From: Musa acuminata AAA Group
Taxonomy: Eukaryota > Streptophyta > Magnoliopsida > Zingiberales > Musaceae
DNA length: 64,000 nucleotides
Assembly: GCF_036884655.1 (NCBI RefSeq)
Contig: NC_088347.1
Coordinates: 11,976,501-12,040,500 of the forward strand
Direction of reading: 5' to 3'
The notes under the pieces are model-generated. The model saw only the letters and a list, made by a program, of their open reading frames with translations. It had not been told where the DNA came from and did not search any database. Below, one piece after another: positions 1 to 11,349 of the stretch. Position 1 is the first letter of the stretch; every line of letters starts with the position of its first letter. The position numbers and the translations under genes are program-made.

Positions 1-143
1 GGTGAAGTAGGAGGACTAAATGTCCTCATCATCCTAGATTTCTAAAGACAACAAAGAAAATTTTTCCCGATCAGTATAGTTCACTAGATCTCAATATATT
101 TTGCACGTCAACATATCAAATATTTCTGTGATCCTCAAACTAT

Positions 144-155
144 GCTCTGATACCA
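144..155 (-). other. Primer-binding site, tRNA-Met type
   Basis: The minus strand reads TGGTATCAGAGC, complementary to the 3' end of plant initiator tRNA-Met. It lies four bases inside the LTR end at 160, which fixes the element orientation. Confidence 0.85.
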
Positions 156-159
156 TCTC

Positions 160-2980
160 TGGCACGCCCCTCAAAATATCGATAATATTAAAATTTTTCA
201 ACACAAATCCACCGAGGATCCAAACACACATTTGAGGTCACTAAGAAAACATTCAGATCAAAATTTCACCTCTATAATCTACAAATTTATAAACCCTGTG
301 CAGTTCATAATCATACAACACATTGTTCGTTGATTCATAAAATCTGAACCCAACTCACCAAAATAATAACCACAACATTAATTCGTAAATATGAGAGTCT
401 ATACAATCATAAAACCAACGTTTACCATAAGTTCATATCATTACATGAATTAAACTTAACATTCCTGAATCCTACACATGAGAGGTCCTTCAAACTTATA
501 CAAAATCCACAAGTTTAGATTCATCGTCAACATTTCATCAGATACAGAGTGTACTTATACAACAAAAACATATATACTAATAAAGATCTGCCCAAAATCT
601 TTTAGCTTTTCACTGCCTCAGCCCAATCTTAACATTTAATCGAGCGACAAGCTATCATGAAAAATTTATATAACAACGGGGTGAGCATATAAAGCTCAGC
701 AAGTGACTAACATATCCATGGTAAAAGAGGAAAATTTTCAAACAAATAAGCTTTCATAATGCAAGGCAGAATATAAGAATCCATAGACATAGTCTCATTG
801 GGTGTAGAATCACAAATATCATTTCAATCAAACATAATTGGTTCATACAGATGGAGCATAGAGTAATTGGAGCATATCAATAGCATACATTAATCTAAAC
901 TTTCTCACCAAAAAAAAAAGAAATGTGTCGAAGCATATCAACAGCCTATGGAACATTTCGAAGCATCACAATAACAAATGAAACATTTTGGAGCATATCA
1001 AAGGCGTACGAAATGTTTCGAATCATATCAATGATAAATGAAACATTTCGAAACATATTAATGGCGTATGGACCATTTCGGAGCATTTCAAAGATGAATA
1101 CGAAACAGAAGCTCAAATGTTGAATTTGACGTTGCATTCATATCCAAAGCATGTATAGAAACACATAACCAAAGCTCTGGATACCACATCAAACATACAG
1201 AAGGTGAAGTGGGACCATAACATAATATGGTACATCTATTTCTGAATGACCACCAAACAAGAGTCTCCTACGTCTGGGAGGTCTCCCACGTCTGGGAGTT
1301 GCATCCACCCACGTCTGAGTGAAGTCATAGGGGTCGGCCGAGCATCTCAGGCTCTATGCATAACTCCCTTCACCATTTCTGACGAAGGTTCACAATATCC
1401 CACAAACACCAGAGTACAAAAGGATAGTATAAACAATGAATAGCACATATCGGAAGCACACGCGGAACAACAAAATGTACATATGCCTTTACGAGTCAAT
1501 ATGAAGTAAGCAATAATCTTTCACAATTATATTCAGATTTGAAAGGAAATGAAAGCAAGGGCACACATGGAATCTAAGCAATCACATACAACTCAATTCA
1601 AATAAGAAGGTTAGATGAATTCGATATCCAAAGGAATGAAACTAGAATAGACACACATCGAAAGCAAATGCGTAACAATGGATTATACATGTGCTTATAT
1701 AAGTCAATGTGATATAGCATAAACGTTACACAATATGTTCAGGAATGGTAATAATTTATAGACAAGAGCAAACAAGAATTTAAACATTAATATAAGCCAC
1801 AATTGAGTGAAAGGAACTGAACAAAATCGATTTCCAAACGAACGAAAATAGAAGATGCGAAATCGATCAAAGCTCGATTTATGATAGAATTCGAGAGGCT
1901 CATTGGATAAATACTTTAGATTGTCAATTATGCTCCAATACCCTCAATAATGCTATTGTCGAAATATATATCAATCTATATTCTGTTGAAACAAATTTCG
2001 TACGAATCATGATTTCCAACAAGGAGTTACCTTTGATTTGGTAACACAAGGTCAAAAACAAAATCACTGTTTTGTAGCATTCATAGGGTCGGATTCAACA
2101 GATAATAGGGTAGGCATTTGAATTCCAAAATTTTCAATCTATATGTCAAAAGAAAGGTCTATAAGTCAAGTTTTGAACGAAGTCAATTTGGTACAAATCA
2201 AAAATTCCAACAGGGACTTATAGGTATTTTAGTATCATAGGGTCAGAAATTTTGATCCCCATTCTGCAGCATATATAGGCTCATTTGAAACAGACGTTTG
2301 GGTAAGTATTCTGTGTCCAAATTCTACAAAATCAGTGTCAAAAGAAAGATATAAGAGTGTATTTTCAAACGAGCTAGGTCCTGCCTGAATTCACATTTGG
2401 TGCTAAAAATTATAGTTGAAAAAGTGTATAGGGGTCAGTTTACCAAAAAAATTCCAGATCCTTGGTTTTATGTCCAAAGAGAGAAATATCAGGTTCTAAT
2501 CAGAAATCATTCAGAATCAATATAAGAACAGAGACTAATACTTCTATAGGATAGGGTTAGAATACTTGCTTTTGAGAATTATGGCCCTAAATGAGAAGAT
2601 TTGAGCAAGAAACCGTAAAGCCCCAAATTTTTTCTTCTTCTTCTTCCCCCTTTTTTCGTCCTCTTCTTCTTTCATTCTTCCTCTGTTCATCCACGTAGCT
2701 GCCTTCTCTGGTTCCTTAAGAACGAAAGCAGAGAGGCTTAAATGGTGGGATTTGTATTTTTATGTATTTTGCAGTTTAGTCCTTGTATTATTTTATTTAC
2801 GATAAGGTCCTTAGGGTTTACATATAGGTCCTCAGATTTTTTTTTTCTTTTTGAATAAATCCCCCAAATCTTATGAATAAGTTCTCATATTCATATTTTG
2901 GCTCTTTTATCAAATTTAAAATATATACTTATATTACAACTAGAAACTTATACGAAAATTCAGAAATGAGGGATGTTACA
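160..2980 (-). repeat. 5' LTR of the Tekay-like gypsy element
   Basis: A 2.82-kb LTR without a credible coding frame. It starts with TG and ends with CA on either strand. It holds a degenerate minisatellite (921-1110), a small triplication of a tctgggag-type motif near 1262-1320, and a pyrimidine-rich run near 2628-2672. The other LTR lies outside the window. Confidence 0.65.
921..1110. repeat. Degenerate ~33-bp minisatellite inside the LTR
   Basis: Five or so tandem units carry a core like aaacatttcgaagcatatca, alternating with spacers such as aatggcgtatgg and aatgataaatg, so the higher-order period is about 66 bp. The repetition opens short frames on both strands, which explains the small overlapping ORFs here; they are not genes. 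Confidence 0.7.
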
Positions 2981-3897
2981 CACCGCCTAGGCCAATTCAA
3001 CTCACTGGTTGGGCTCCAAAGTTGGCCCAAGCTAGTCCGAACTTGGGTCCAATTGGCCCCTACTTGGGTTATAGGATTAACACCTAATCCTAACCCTAAT
3101 TAATGTGCTAACTACGAATTTAAAGATATTTTCAAAGCTATTACAAAGTCCATAAGTCAAGACTTATTCCGGCGAGCTTCCGGCGAACTTCCGACGGTCT
3201 TTCGATAAACTCTCGGAAACCATTCTGCGGACTCCCGGCAAGCTCTCAGACTTCACGATTTGATCTTAGCGAGTTCCAATGAGCTTCTTCAGCCAGCTCC
3301 GATCTTTCTCGGCGAGCTCTGCGAACTTCCAACGAACCTTCCGGTGAGCTTCCGAAAAAAACCTTTCGGCAATCTCCCTACTTATTCTTGGCTAGTTCCG
3401 ACAACATTTCCGACGAACCTTCGGACTTCCGTTGAACTCTCGAACTCACAACGTATCCTTCTTGCTTGACTCCGACACTTTATTTTTCTTTATGTCTTCG
3501 TCGTTATCGTAGTTAATCCTGCACACACAAGCAAAAACTCTACTTCGATCTAGATAATTATTACAACGCGAATTGACATTCTATTGCCCAGCACGTCACT
3601 GGTTGGTGCTTCATCCGATTCTTCAGTGCATCATCCTCTCTTGCGGCTTGTGGCCCAATTGGCGATTGACCTCCGCAACCCCGATATTCTTGGCGTAATT
3701 TCGCTCTCCTTTGCCCGATGCCCGACGTCCGAAGCGTTCAGCCATCCAATATCCTGACGTGATCTCTTCTGGCGCAACGTCAATTCCTCCTGCGTCAACT
3801 GTCTAATCCTGATCGAGTAGACCTGCATCACTCAAAATGCAGTTTAAATTATAAACACATATCAAGTGGTTTCATCATCAAAATACGAGATTCAACA
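2981..3897 (-). repeat. Sirevirus LTR F, left part removed by the gypsy insertion
   Basis: The sequence matches the right-hand (sense 5') portion of the other Sirevirus LTRs here. It shows the cttccggcgagcttccggcg-type block, the block around 3640-3800 shared with 12240-12500, and the terminal sequence catcaaaatacgagattcaaca. It ends at 3897 where copia RNase H sequence begins, so the LTR was inserted in a copia element and was later hit by the gypsy element on its left. Confidence 0.8.
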
Positions 3898-4103
3898 TAA
3901 CTTCTTCATCCAAACTCTCTATTTCACTACTTATGCTACAGCATTGTACTCCCCATCTATGGTCAAGTCAATAGTAGTCTCTTACTTAGAACTCTTCTAG
4001 CACACTACTCCTCCATTCAAGGTGTACACATACCCCGAATTCGACTTCCTATCATCGACATCGGACTGAAAACTCGAGTCCGTATACCCTTCAACCCTGA
4101 GAC
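3898..4103 (-). pseudogene. copia RNase H fragment between two Sirevirus LTRs
   Basis: About 200 bp that align by eye with 19690-19890 of copia-1: the stretch with the catalytic Glu/Asp of Ty1/copia RNase H and the upstream part with the GYTDSSF-type strand. It is flanked on the left by LTR F and on the right by LTR A, and its reading frame is damaged. It is not the missing half of the fragment at 48112-48369, because the two overlap over the same ~140 bp with many differences. They are therefore separate copies. Confidence 0.75.
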
Positions 4104-4926
4104 TGTTAGGATCAAGAGCGCACTAAGAGGGCGGGGTGAATTAGTGCAGCAGAAAACTTTCATAATTTCAAAAACCTTGTTTTGATGAAAGCTGATTCAA
4201 CTCAATTCATTTTGGAAGGAATTTGAGCTTGAAGTCTAAAGTGAAAATGTAAGAGAAGACTAAGGTGATTTGCAGCAGCGTAAATCACAAAAACATAGAT
4301 TTCGTAAAGTCTTCGTAGAAAGCAAATCTCGGAAGATGTTTTACGTCAAAGCAAATGTAGAAGTATTTAAAGAATAGTAAGGGGGAGAGGCAGTTTGCTA
4401 TAAAGGAAAGATGCTCAAAGTAAATGCAAACTGAGATTTTAGAGTGGTTCGGTCAACATGACCTACATCCACTATCGGCTTCCTCCTCCGACGAGGTCAC
4501 CGACATCCACTATAGGCCTTCCTTCAATAGGTGAAGGCCAACCACCCTTTTATAGCTTTTCTCCTTTTTATGAGCTTAGAGACAACCCTTAAGTTCAATA
4601 GGATCTCAACACTTAGAAGAAAGAAAGAGGATAACTCTAGCTTTTACAAAACTTTAAGGCCTCAAGACTCAAGAGTATTTCAATAATTTCATTGCCCTTT
4701 CATGTAGGAAAGGGTGGGGTTTTTATAGACCCCAATGAGTTCCAAAATGGAGTGGTACCATCACTTGTCATCGGACACTGAGTGGTACTACCGCTTAGTC
4801 TGGGGGGTACTAAGCCTGACAGCGCTCGAAGACCAAGCTCAAGCAGTACCACTGCTTGATAGGGGCAGTACCACCGCTGACAACAATAACTACCGACGGT
4901 ACCACAGCCTAACAGGGGCGGTACTA

Positions 4927-5320
4927 TGTAAGGACTCTAGCTTGGAGAGTCCTAATTGAAAGGGACATTCATGTAAAACTGTTAGGACTCTAGCTAGGAG
5001 AGTCCTAATTGAGAGGGGCATTCATGTAGGAGGTGTTTTCTTAGAGAAGAACTAGGAGTTGTAAGGAAATAGGAGTCTTGACTATGAGTCCTACTAGGAG
5101 TTGGTTAGAAGTAAGAGTCTTAAGTAGGAGTCCTATTAGGAGTTAGGATTTAGAAGCCCTATAAATAGCCATGTATACCTTCTCTTTTCATAAGCAATAG
5201 ATGAATATTTTCTGAAGCCTTTGAGCAGCAACTTGGAGGGATGAACCCCTATAGAGTTCCAAGGAGGCCGATCCCCTAAAGAGATCAACCCCAAGTTTAG
5301 AATCTGCAAGGGTTCTAACA
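4927..5320 (+). repeat. gypsy-1 5' LTR
   Basis: Begins TGTAAGGACTC and ends GGGTTCTAACA. U3 contains two copies of a ~45-90 bp unit built on ggactctagct..gagagtcctaattgaga, where gypsy-2 has an extra copy. A TATA box lies at 5159. Confidence 0.9.
5159..5168 (+). promoter_or_regulatory. LTR TATA box, gypsy-1
   Basis: ctataaatag lies about 160 bp before the LTR end, the expected place for U3/R transcription start. The 3' LTR has the same box at 26778-26786. Confidence 0.65.
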
Positions 5321-5322
5321 CC

Positions 5323-5334
5323 TGGTATCAGAGC
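5323..5334 (+). other. Primer-binding site, gypsy-1
   Basis: TGGTATCAGAGC starts two bases after the 5' LTR end and is complementary to initiator tRNA-Met. Confidence 0.9.
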
Positions 5335-6638
5335 AGCGTTCTTGGCATTTCGCTGCCCTTCCACTGCCATCCATCAACCCACCATAACCGCCTAAAGCAA
5401 TTCCCACAATTGCTTAAAAGATCGTCGCCGAATTCCGCCATCATCTCCACCACCGCCGATCATCCCTTGATCTCCCCGTGAATTGCAACAGGTTCTGGTT
5501 TCCTACCTTACTGCTACTGCAATTTAGTTATCCTTATTCAAAAATCCCAAAAAAAAATTTCTTATATTGCTGCATAAACTTTTCGTAATAATGTTTTCAT
5601 CTCTACGACGAAAGATACATTACAGAATTCCAACCGCATAGCACCATCTGTTTGATCTTACTACTGTATTTTTTCTATCCAAATCTTTACGAATTTTTTA
5701 TAACATCTTTGACACTTCCTAATAGCAGATTTCCCTTTGGTTTTGTCAAAAAATTCTCAATATAAACCATTGATATTTTACGTCTAATCTGCTATACTTG
5801 AAAATTTGCACTGAAAATTTTCAGCCGCATAGCACTGTTTGTTTGATCTTGATACTACGTTGTTTCTATCCAAATCTCTATGAAATTTTTATGATAGCTT
5901 TGACCCTTCCTATCAGTGGATTTCCCTTTAGTTTCATCAAAAAATTCTTAATATAAACTACTGATCCTTTACGTCCAATCTGCTATACTTAAAAATCTCT
6001 GCTGCAGAAAATTTCAGCCATATATTGTTGCCTTAACCCATCTATTTGCAATCTTTTTTGAATAAATTTTTTTATACACATTATAGATCATCTTGGCTTC
6101 CATCTAACATTGATCTATTGAGGAATTTATCTCTAAAAACAATTTTGTGTTGCTACAAATTTTCATCGTAAACTACTGAAATTTTTCGACAAGAATTCTG
6201 CTATCGTAGCTTGCACCAATTTCTTTGCTATTATACTTCCGAAATTTTATTGATTAAATTAGACATCCTTGCTGCCATATAAACTGTGATTTTTCTGTCA
6301 ATTCCCTCCTCAATTCTCTTAAGTTTTTGGTGGAAATTTCGTTGAGAAACCGCTGTTTCTTCGATGACAATTCTGCTCTTACAAGACAGCACATACTTGC
6401 TGCAACTTCCACTGATTTCTATCAAACCTTTGCTGCCAACTACCACATATCCAAAACATTCATCCACAGCCCTAAAACTCCACTAAACCACACCCTCAAT
6501 CTGCACCCAAAACAGCCACAAAACAAGTCGAAATCGTAGCCTACATCCACCGATCCACCAACCCTTTCGACCATCACTTCTCTCAACCTATACACGCCTT
6601 TAACCTAACAACAAAAGAGAGATCTTAACATTATAGAT
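5335..6638 (+). other. gypsy-1 untranslated leader
   Basis: 1.3 kb of AT-rich, non-coding leader. It contains two diverged copies of a ~200-bp unit (about 5620-5800 and 5810-5990) built on ccgcatagcac..tgtttgatctt and atttccctttggttt. Gypsy-2 has the matching leader at 51552-52829 in reverse orientation. No conserved frame is seen. Confidence 0.7.
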
Positions 6639-7535
6639 TTGGAGGCATATATTATGGCATCTAAGGAGGCAATCAATGCTAAATTCGAAGCCTTGGAGGC
6701 ACGAATGGAGGATAAGATTCGGACGCTCTTTACCGAACTCAGATTGGGCCGACCACTAAGCCCGAAAAAATCATATCAAGGAGAGAGTTTTGCCCAATCA
6801 CACCAGGCCCGAAGAGATGAGTTCCAAGAGAGGGGAGGCTCTATGACTGACCCCAACTATCCATGCATGAGGGTAAATTTTCCTAGATGGGAAGAAGGAG
6901 ACCCAATTAGTTGGATCTCGCGCGCGGAGCAATATTTTCGGTACCATAAAACCACGGATGCATCTATGGTGAAAATTGCAGCTATACATCTTGAAGGGGA
7001 TGCTATACAGTGGTTTGACTAGTTTGAACATACTTATGGAGTCCTTTCATGGCGATAATTCAAAGGACTGCTGATCCGTTTCAGACCAACCGATTACGAG
7101 AATGTTGACGGACAACTAGCAAAGATCCGACAAACCTCTACCATTCAAGAGTACCAAACCAGGTTTGAAAGGTTATCTAATCAAACTCATGATTGGTCTC
7201 AAAAACAGCTATTGAGGACCTTCATTGAGGGCTTGAAGCCAGAGATCCGAGAAGAAGTTAAAGCGCGACAACCGTATACGCTTATGGCAGTCATCTCTTT
7301 CGCACAACATCAAGAGGAGCAATTGAATCATGAAGCTCGGAGGACTAGGGTCGCTCCTCAACCAAGAATATTGAAGCCCTCAGCCCCCCCTACTGTCGAC
7401 CAAGTCCCTACACCAAAGAGGTTAACAAGAGAAGAGCTTCGGGAGCGATATGCGAATGGGTTATGTTGGCATTATGACGAGCCGTGGAGCCGTGGAGCCG
7501 TGAGCATCGCTGTTGTAAAGGGAGACTTCTTATGA
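6639..7535 (+). pseudogene. gypsy-1 gag with an amber codon and damaged zinc knuckle
   Basis: Capsid-type gag (retrotrans_gag family) that would package element RNA in the cytoplasm. It runs from the Met at 6639 (or 6654) through the conserved block FPRWEEGDPISWISRAEQYF and HLEGDAIQWFD. A TAG at 7020-7022 follows immediately; the same frame then continues with FEHTYG, ..IRQTSTIQEYQTRFERLSNQ and FIEGLKPEIREEVKARQPYT. The CCHC knuckle reads CWHYDEPWSR, so its second Cys is Tyr. A tandem repeat of cgtggagc near 7484-7500 shifts the frame before protease. Gypsy-2 carries the same TAG at the same codon but an intact CWHC. Confidence 0.85.
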
Positions 7536-8545
7536 TTGAACCAATAGAAGAAGAGGTCATTGAATATCCAGAAGAGAGCCTTGATCATGAAGAAGAAGAT
7601 GCAGAAGAAGAGCCACAACCGACTGAAGTTACGGTACATGCACTAGCCGGCTACTCAAACCCGCAAATGATGAAAGTTGGAGGCCTTCTCAAACAACAAC
7701 CGATCACTGTTCTCATCGACATGGGCAGTTCTAATAACTTTCTAAACAACAATAAGGTTACTATCCAGATGGCCTTACCTATTGAGAATTGCAGCAGGTT
7801 TGACGTTAAGGTCATCGATGGATGGATTTTGAAGTATGATCGTAGGCGCCCACAAGTTAAACAATTGATGATCATGAGGCCTTACCAAGAGATAATTGCA
7901 TATTTCTTCCTTGTCCCTCTTGATGATCATGAGGCCATGCTCATAATTAAATGGTTGATGACATTAGGTGATATTTCTTGGAATTTTATGCAACTAATTA
8001 TGAAATTTTACAGTAAGGAGAAACAAGTGATACTAAACGGGAAACGTGGGGGCGACTTAACGACGATTTGCACACAACAAATGGAGAAGGTTTTGCATAA
8101 AGCATGCAGCAGATTTTTGTTACAACTTGAGCAGCAAACTAAGGGAGAGCCAATACAATTTGAAGATCCAAACCTACTTCCTTTGCTTGCTGAATTTTCA
8201 TATATATTTGACGAATCGTACAACCTACCTCTTACCCGCCGGTATGATCATTATATAATGATTCTTTCAGGAAAACCTCCAGCAAATACTCGGTCATATC
8301 AATATCTACATCTCCAGAAGGATGAAATAGAAAGGATTGTAAAAGAAATGCTCGAAACATGAGTTATTCGGCCAAGTTGCAACCTCTATTCTTCACCGGT
8401 GCTACTTGTACGAAAGAAGGATGGAACATGGCAAATATGCGTTGATTACCGAGCTCTCAATGGCATAACCATCAAGGACAAATACCTTATTCCAATAGCA
8501 GATGAATTGCTAGATGAAAGGGATCACAAATCTTTACAAAGCTAG
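7484..8545 (+). pseudogene. gypsy-1 protease and N-terminal RT fragment
   Basis: This frame is shifted relative to gag. It begins with an acidic linker (EEEVIEYPEESLDHEEEDAEEE), then a retropepsin region whose active site reads LIDMGSSNNFL, so the usual D-T-G-S motif has Thr replaced by Met. A linker to RT follows, ending DEIERIVKEMLET with a stop at 8360-8362. The same frame goes on with [25 protein letters not shown] and PIADELLDE, the fingers/palm entry of RT. It then breaks at about 8545 at a large deletion. The polymerase would be inactive as no catalytic Asp pair is left. Confidence 0.8.
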
Positions 8546-9411
8546 ACCTTTGATCCGGGTATCATCAAATATGAGTGTGCGAAGAAGACATACCGAAAAC
8601 CACCTTTTGAACACATAACAACCACTATGAATTTTTGCTTTCTTCAACAGAAGGTGGAATATCTTGGGCATATCATATCAGAGGAAGGTGTGATAGTGGA
8701 CCCCTTCAAAATTGAAGCAATGCAAAACTGGCCTACCCCGAGGAACGTAAAACTGCTACATGGCTTTCTGAGTTTCACAGGCTACTACTGCAAGTTCGTG
8801 AAAAACTATGGAGAGATCAGTGCACCACTTACTTCGTTATTGAAAAAAGATATCTTCTAATGGTCGGACAGAGCCTCCGCTGCCTTCGACAAACTTAAGG
8901 CAGCCATGACGACGACGCCGGTGCTAACACTACCAGATTTCAACCGACCCTTCATTATTGAGGCTGACGCATTTGGAGTCGAAATTGGAGCCATTCTCAT
9001 GCAAGATGGTCGACCACTCATATACACTAGCAAGGAATTATCTCCCTCCCATCAAAATAAGTCAACATATGATAAGGAGATGCTCGTCATTGTGCGCGAA
9101 GCAACGAGGTGGAGACCCTACTTGATTGGCCGACGATTTCAAATTAAAATCGACCATAAAAGCCTCAAGTACTTTTTAGAGTGAAAGATATCATCCACTG
9201 AGCAGCAAAAATGGGTAACAAAACTTCTTCGATTTGATTATGATATAACTTACAAAAAGGGGAAAGAGAATGTTCTTGCAGATGCGCTTTCGCAACTACC
9301 CGAGCAAGTTGAAGTTTCGGCTGTTTCACTTCCGACCAGCGACTTTCTTAAGGATATTAAGATGGAACGGCAGGAAGATTCAGAGACTAGTAAGATTATA
9401 AAAAAAAAAAA
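8546..9411 (+). pseudogene. gypsy-1 RT end, connection and RNase H
   Basis: After the deletion, [19 protein letters not shown] and the connection [29 protein letters not shown] appear, then a TAA at 8858-8860. The same frame resumes with DRASAAFDKLKAAMTTTPVL, FIIEADAFGVEIGAILMQDG and YTSKELSPSHQNKSTYDKEM, typical Ty3 RNase H, followed by a TGA at 9182-9184. The tether KWVTKLLRFDYDITYKKGKEN and the acidic spacer run up to an A-tract at 9400-9411, where the frame slips. No YxDD box exists anywhere in the element; it lay in the deleted piece between 8545 and 8627. Confidence 0.85.
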
Positions 9412-9870
9412 AATTGGAGGAAGCACCAAGCCCAATGGCTCTTTACAATTGGGACTCAAAAGAATTACACTATAAGGGACGCATTGTGCTTGTGACAAAT
9501 TCTACTTGCATCTTCATGAGCAGATTTTGGACAAAGTTATTCCATATGCAGGGTACTAAATTAAAAAGGAGTATGACATATCACCCACAAACCAACAGCC
9601 AGACGGAAGTTTTAAATAGGTGCTTGGAGACAGCCCAAAGCCACCCACCAAATATGACTACCCAAAGAGAACTCCAAACCCAGCCAAGTGCCATTATTGA
9701 TTGACAGATCGTGACTCGATGACGATGACCCACTAATGAAGTGCCAATAAAGTGGGAGAATCTACAAATAAAAGATGCCACTTGGGAGAACTATGATGAC
9801 TTGAAGATCAAATTCTCAGAATTCACAAATCATCAGCCTCGAGGACAAGGCTGATTTGAAGAGGCGGGTC
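9412..9870 (+). pseudogene. gypsy-1 integrase stub and chromodomain
   Basis: The frame from 9414 starts in the linker that normally precedes the HHCC zinc finger. It jumps directly to SRFWTKLFHMQGTKLKRSMTYHPQTNSQTE, the end of the integrase core that carries the third acidic residue (E). The zinc finger and the first two catalytic Asp residues are missing. After NRCLE a second jump leads to IIDXXIVT..RPTNEV..KWENL and DATWENYDDLKIKFSEFTNHQP (9690-9850, frame interrupted), a chromodomain of the kind found at the integrase C-terminus of chromoviruses, where it directs insertion into heterochromatin. Gypsy-2 has the identical joins. Confidence 0.75.
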
Positions 9871-10272
9871 TGTTAGGACTCTAGCTTAGAGATGTTGGGA
9901 AATCATGGGGGGCGACATTATATGCGCAGCGGAAGAACAAGAAAACAAAAATCCCCGATTCCCAAAAAGATGTTCGTCGTCGTGCGAAGATTGGTGCGCA
10001 AAAATCCGCAAAACACAAAACTGCGTATAGAGATTGTGTTACCTAGGGAGATCGTATATCCCTGTTTCCTTGCAGATCCTTAGGAGAGGGTGAAGGAGGT
10101 CAAGCGTCCTCCTCTCTAGCGGTGATCCACACAGCAGGGTTGCGATTGTTAGGATCGAGAGCACTAAGAGGGGGGGGGGGTGAATTAGTGCAGGGGAAAT
10201 CTTACAGCGATTAAAAACCAAAAGCTGCGTTCGTTCAAAAACTATTATGATGCAAAAGCAAATTCTCAGTTT

Positions 10273-10569
10273 GTATCTAAGTGCAGTTTGCGTCTAAGCG
10301 CAGATTGCGTCTAAGCGCAGTTTTGCGTCTAAGCGCAGTTTACGTCTAAACTCAGATTTACGTCTAAACGCAGTTTTACGTCTAAACGCATATTTACGTC
10401 TAAACGCAGATTTACGTCTAAACGCAGATTTACGTCTAAACGCAGTTTTACGTCTAAACGCAGATTTACGTCTAAACTCAGATTTACGTCTTAAACTCAG
10501 ATTTACGTCTAAACGCAGATTTACATCTAAACGCAGTTTTACGTCTAGACGCAGATTTATGTCTAAACT
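10273..10569. repeat. 17-18 bp tandem array in LTR
   Basis: Seventeen units of acgtctaaacgcagattt and close variants. The first units have gcgtctaagcgcag. The twin LTR has the same number of units at 15831-16126. Stray single units (acgtctgaatgcag) follow to about 10860. Confidence 0.92.
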
Positions 10570-11284
10570 TTGAAACTTGTTTGTATGCTCGCAGAAGGCA
10601 GTATGCAGTTGAAATCAAGACGTAAACGTGAACTGAGATCTGATGATTGAGCGAGGAAAGCCGATTTACGTCTGAATGCAGTTTTACGTCTAAATGTTGA
10701 AACTCGTTCGTAAAATTGTAGAGGACAGTTTGCAGTTATCAATAGGATCAAAATGTAAGTATAAACTGCAAAGAAGCTCGTTCGTAAAAGCACGGAAGAC
10801 AGTTCTGCAGAATCAAACGTAAACGTAAACTGTAATGTATGAAAATACGAATTTACGTCTGAATGCAGATTCGGAAGAACAACACTTAGAACTTGTTCGT
10901 GAAAGCGCAGAGAGCAGTAGTAATGAAGGAGGTTTGCAGTAATGATAAAGTGCTCGAAAATAAACGCAAACCAGAGATTTAGAGTGGTTCGGTCAGCCTT
11001 GACCTACTCCACTTTTGGCTTCCTCCACCGACGAGGTTGCCGACGTCAACTAGGGGCCTTCCTTCAATAGGCGAAGGCCAAACTGCCCTTTTACAATTTC
11101 TCTCCTTTTGACAGGCTCAGGAGACAACCTTTACAGACCTTTCTCTCCTCACTTTACAACTGAAAACATGAAGAACAGAAGGAGGAGACTTAAAGGCTTT
11201 ACAACACTTTTGAGCTCTTAGAATCACAGAAAAGATCAAGATTTCGGTGTAGGTCTGTATCTTTTCAGTGCTGAATGGGTGGGG

Positions 11285-11294
11285 TATTTATAGG
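11285..11294 (-). promoter_or_regulatory. LTR TATA box, Sirevirus G
   Basis: The minus strand reads CCTATAAATA. The twin box in the 5' LTR, which would drive the genomic transcript, is at 16842-16851. Confidence 0.6.
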
Positions 11295-11349
11295 CCCTAA
11301 CCCAATTCAAAATTCGAGCTCAAAACCATCAAATCCCGGAATTCCGGGA

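Larger units (their letters stand above)
1..2980 (-). mobile_element. Ty3/gypsy element with very long LTR (Tekay/Del-like), partial
   Basis: This is the 5' end of an LTR retrotransposon on the minus strand; gag and pol lie beyond the left edge. A long LTR (160-2980) is followed, on the minus strand, by a tRNA-Met primer site (144-155) and about 140 bases of untranslated leader (1-143). LTR ends read TGTAACATCCC and GGGCGTGCCA on the element strand. The 2.8-kb LTR plus tRNA-Met primer site fits the Tekay/Del chromoviruses, but no coding domain is in view, so the lineage is inferred from LTR size and ends alone. Its right flank, caccg at 2981-2985, should be one half of the target duplication. 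Confidence 0.65.

Noticed and set aside
923..1137. Overlapping short frames on both strands
   Set aside because: Encoded by the minisatellite in the long LTR; no start context or domain.
3085..3105. Telomere-like taatcctaaccctaatt
   Set aside because: Only one or two diverged units, and the same piece is part of Sirevirus LTR sequence elsewhere (34738-34765 inverted).
6231..6539. Leader frames in gypsy-1 (repeated in gypsy-2 at 51629-51959)
   Set aside because: Present in both twins by descent, but on both strands, short and without domain; the sequence lies in an untranslated leader.
10273..10569. CRISPR-like regular repeats
   Set aside because: Contiguous 17-18 bp tandem units without unique spacers, inside an LTR of a eukaryotic element.
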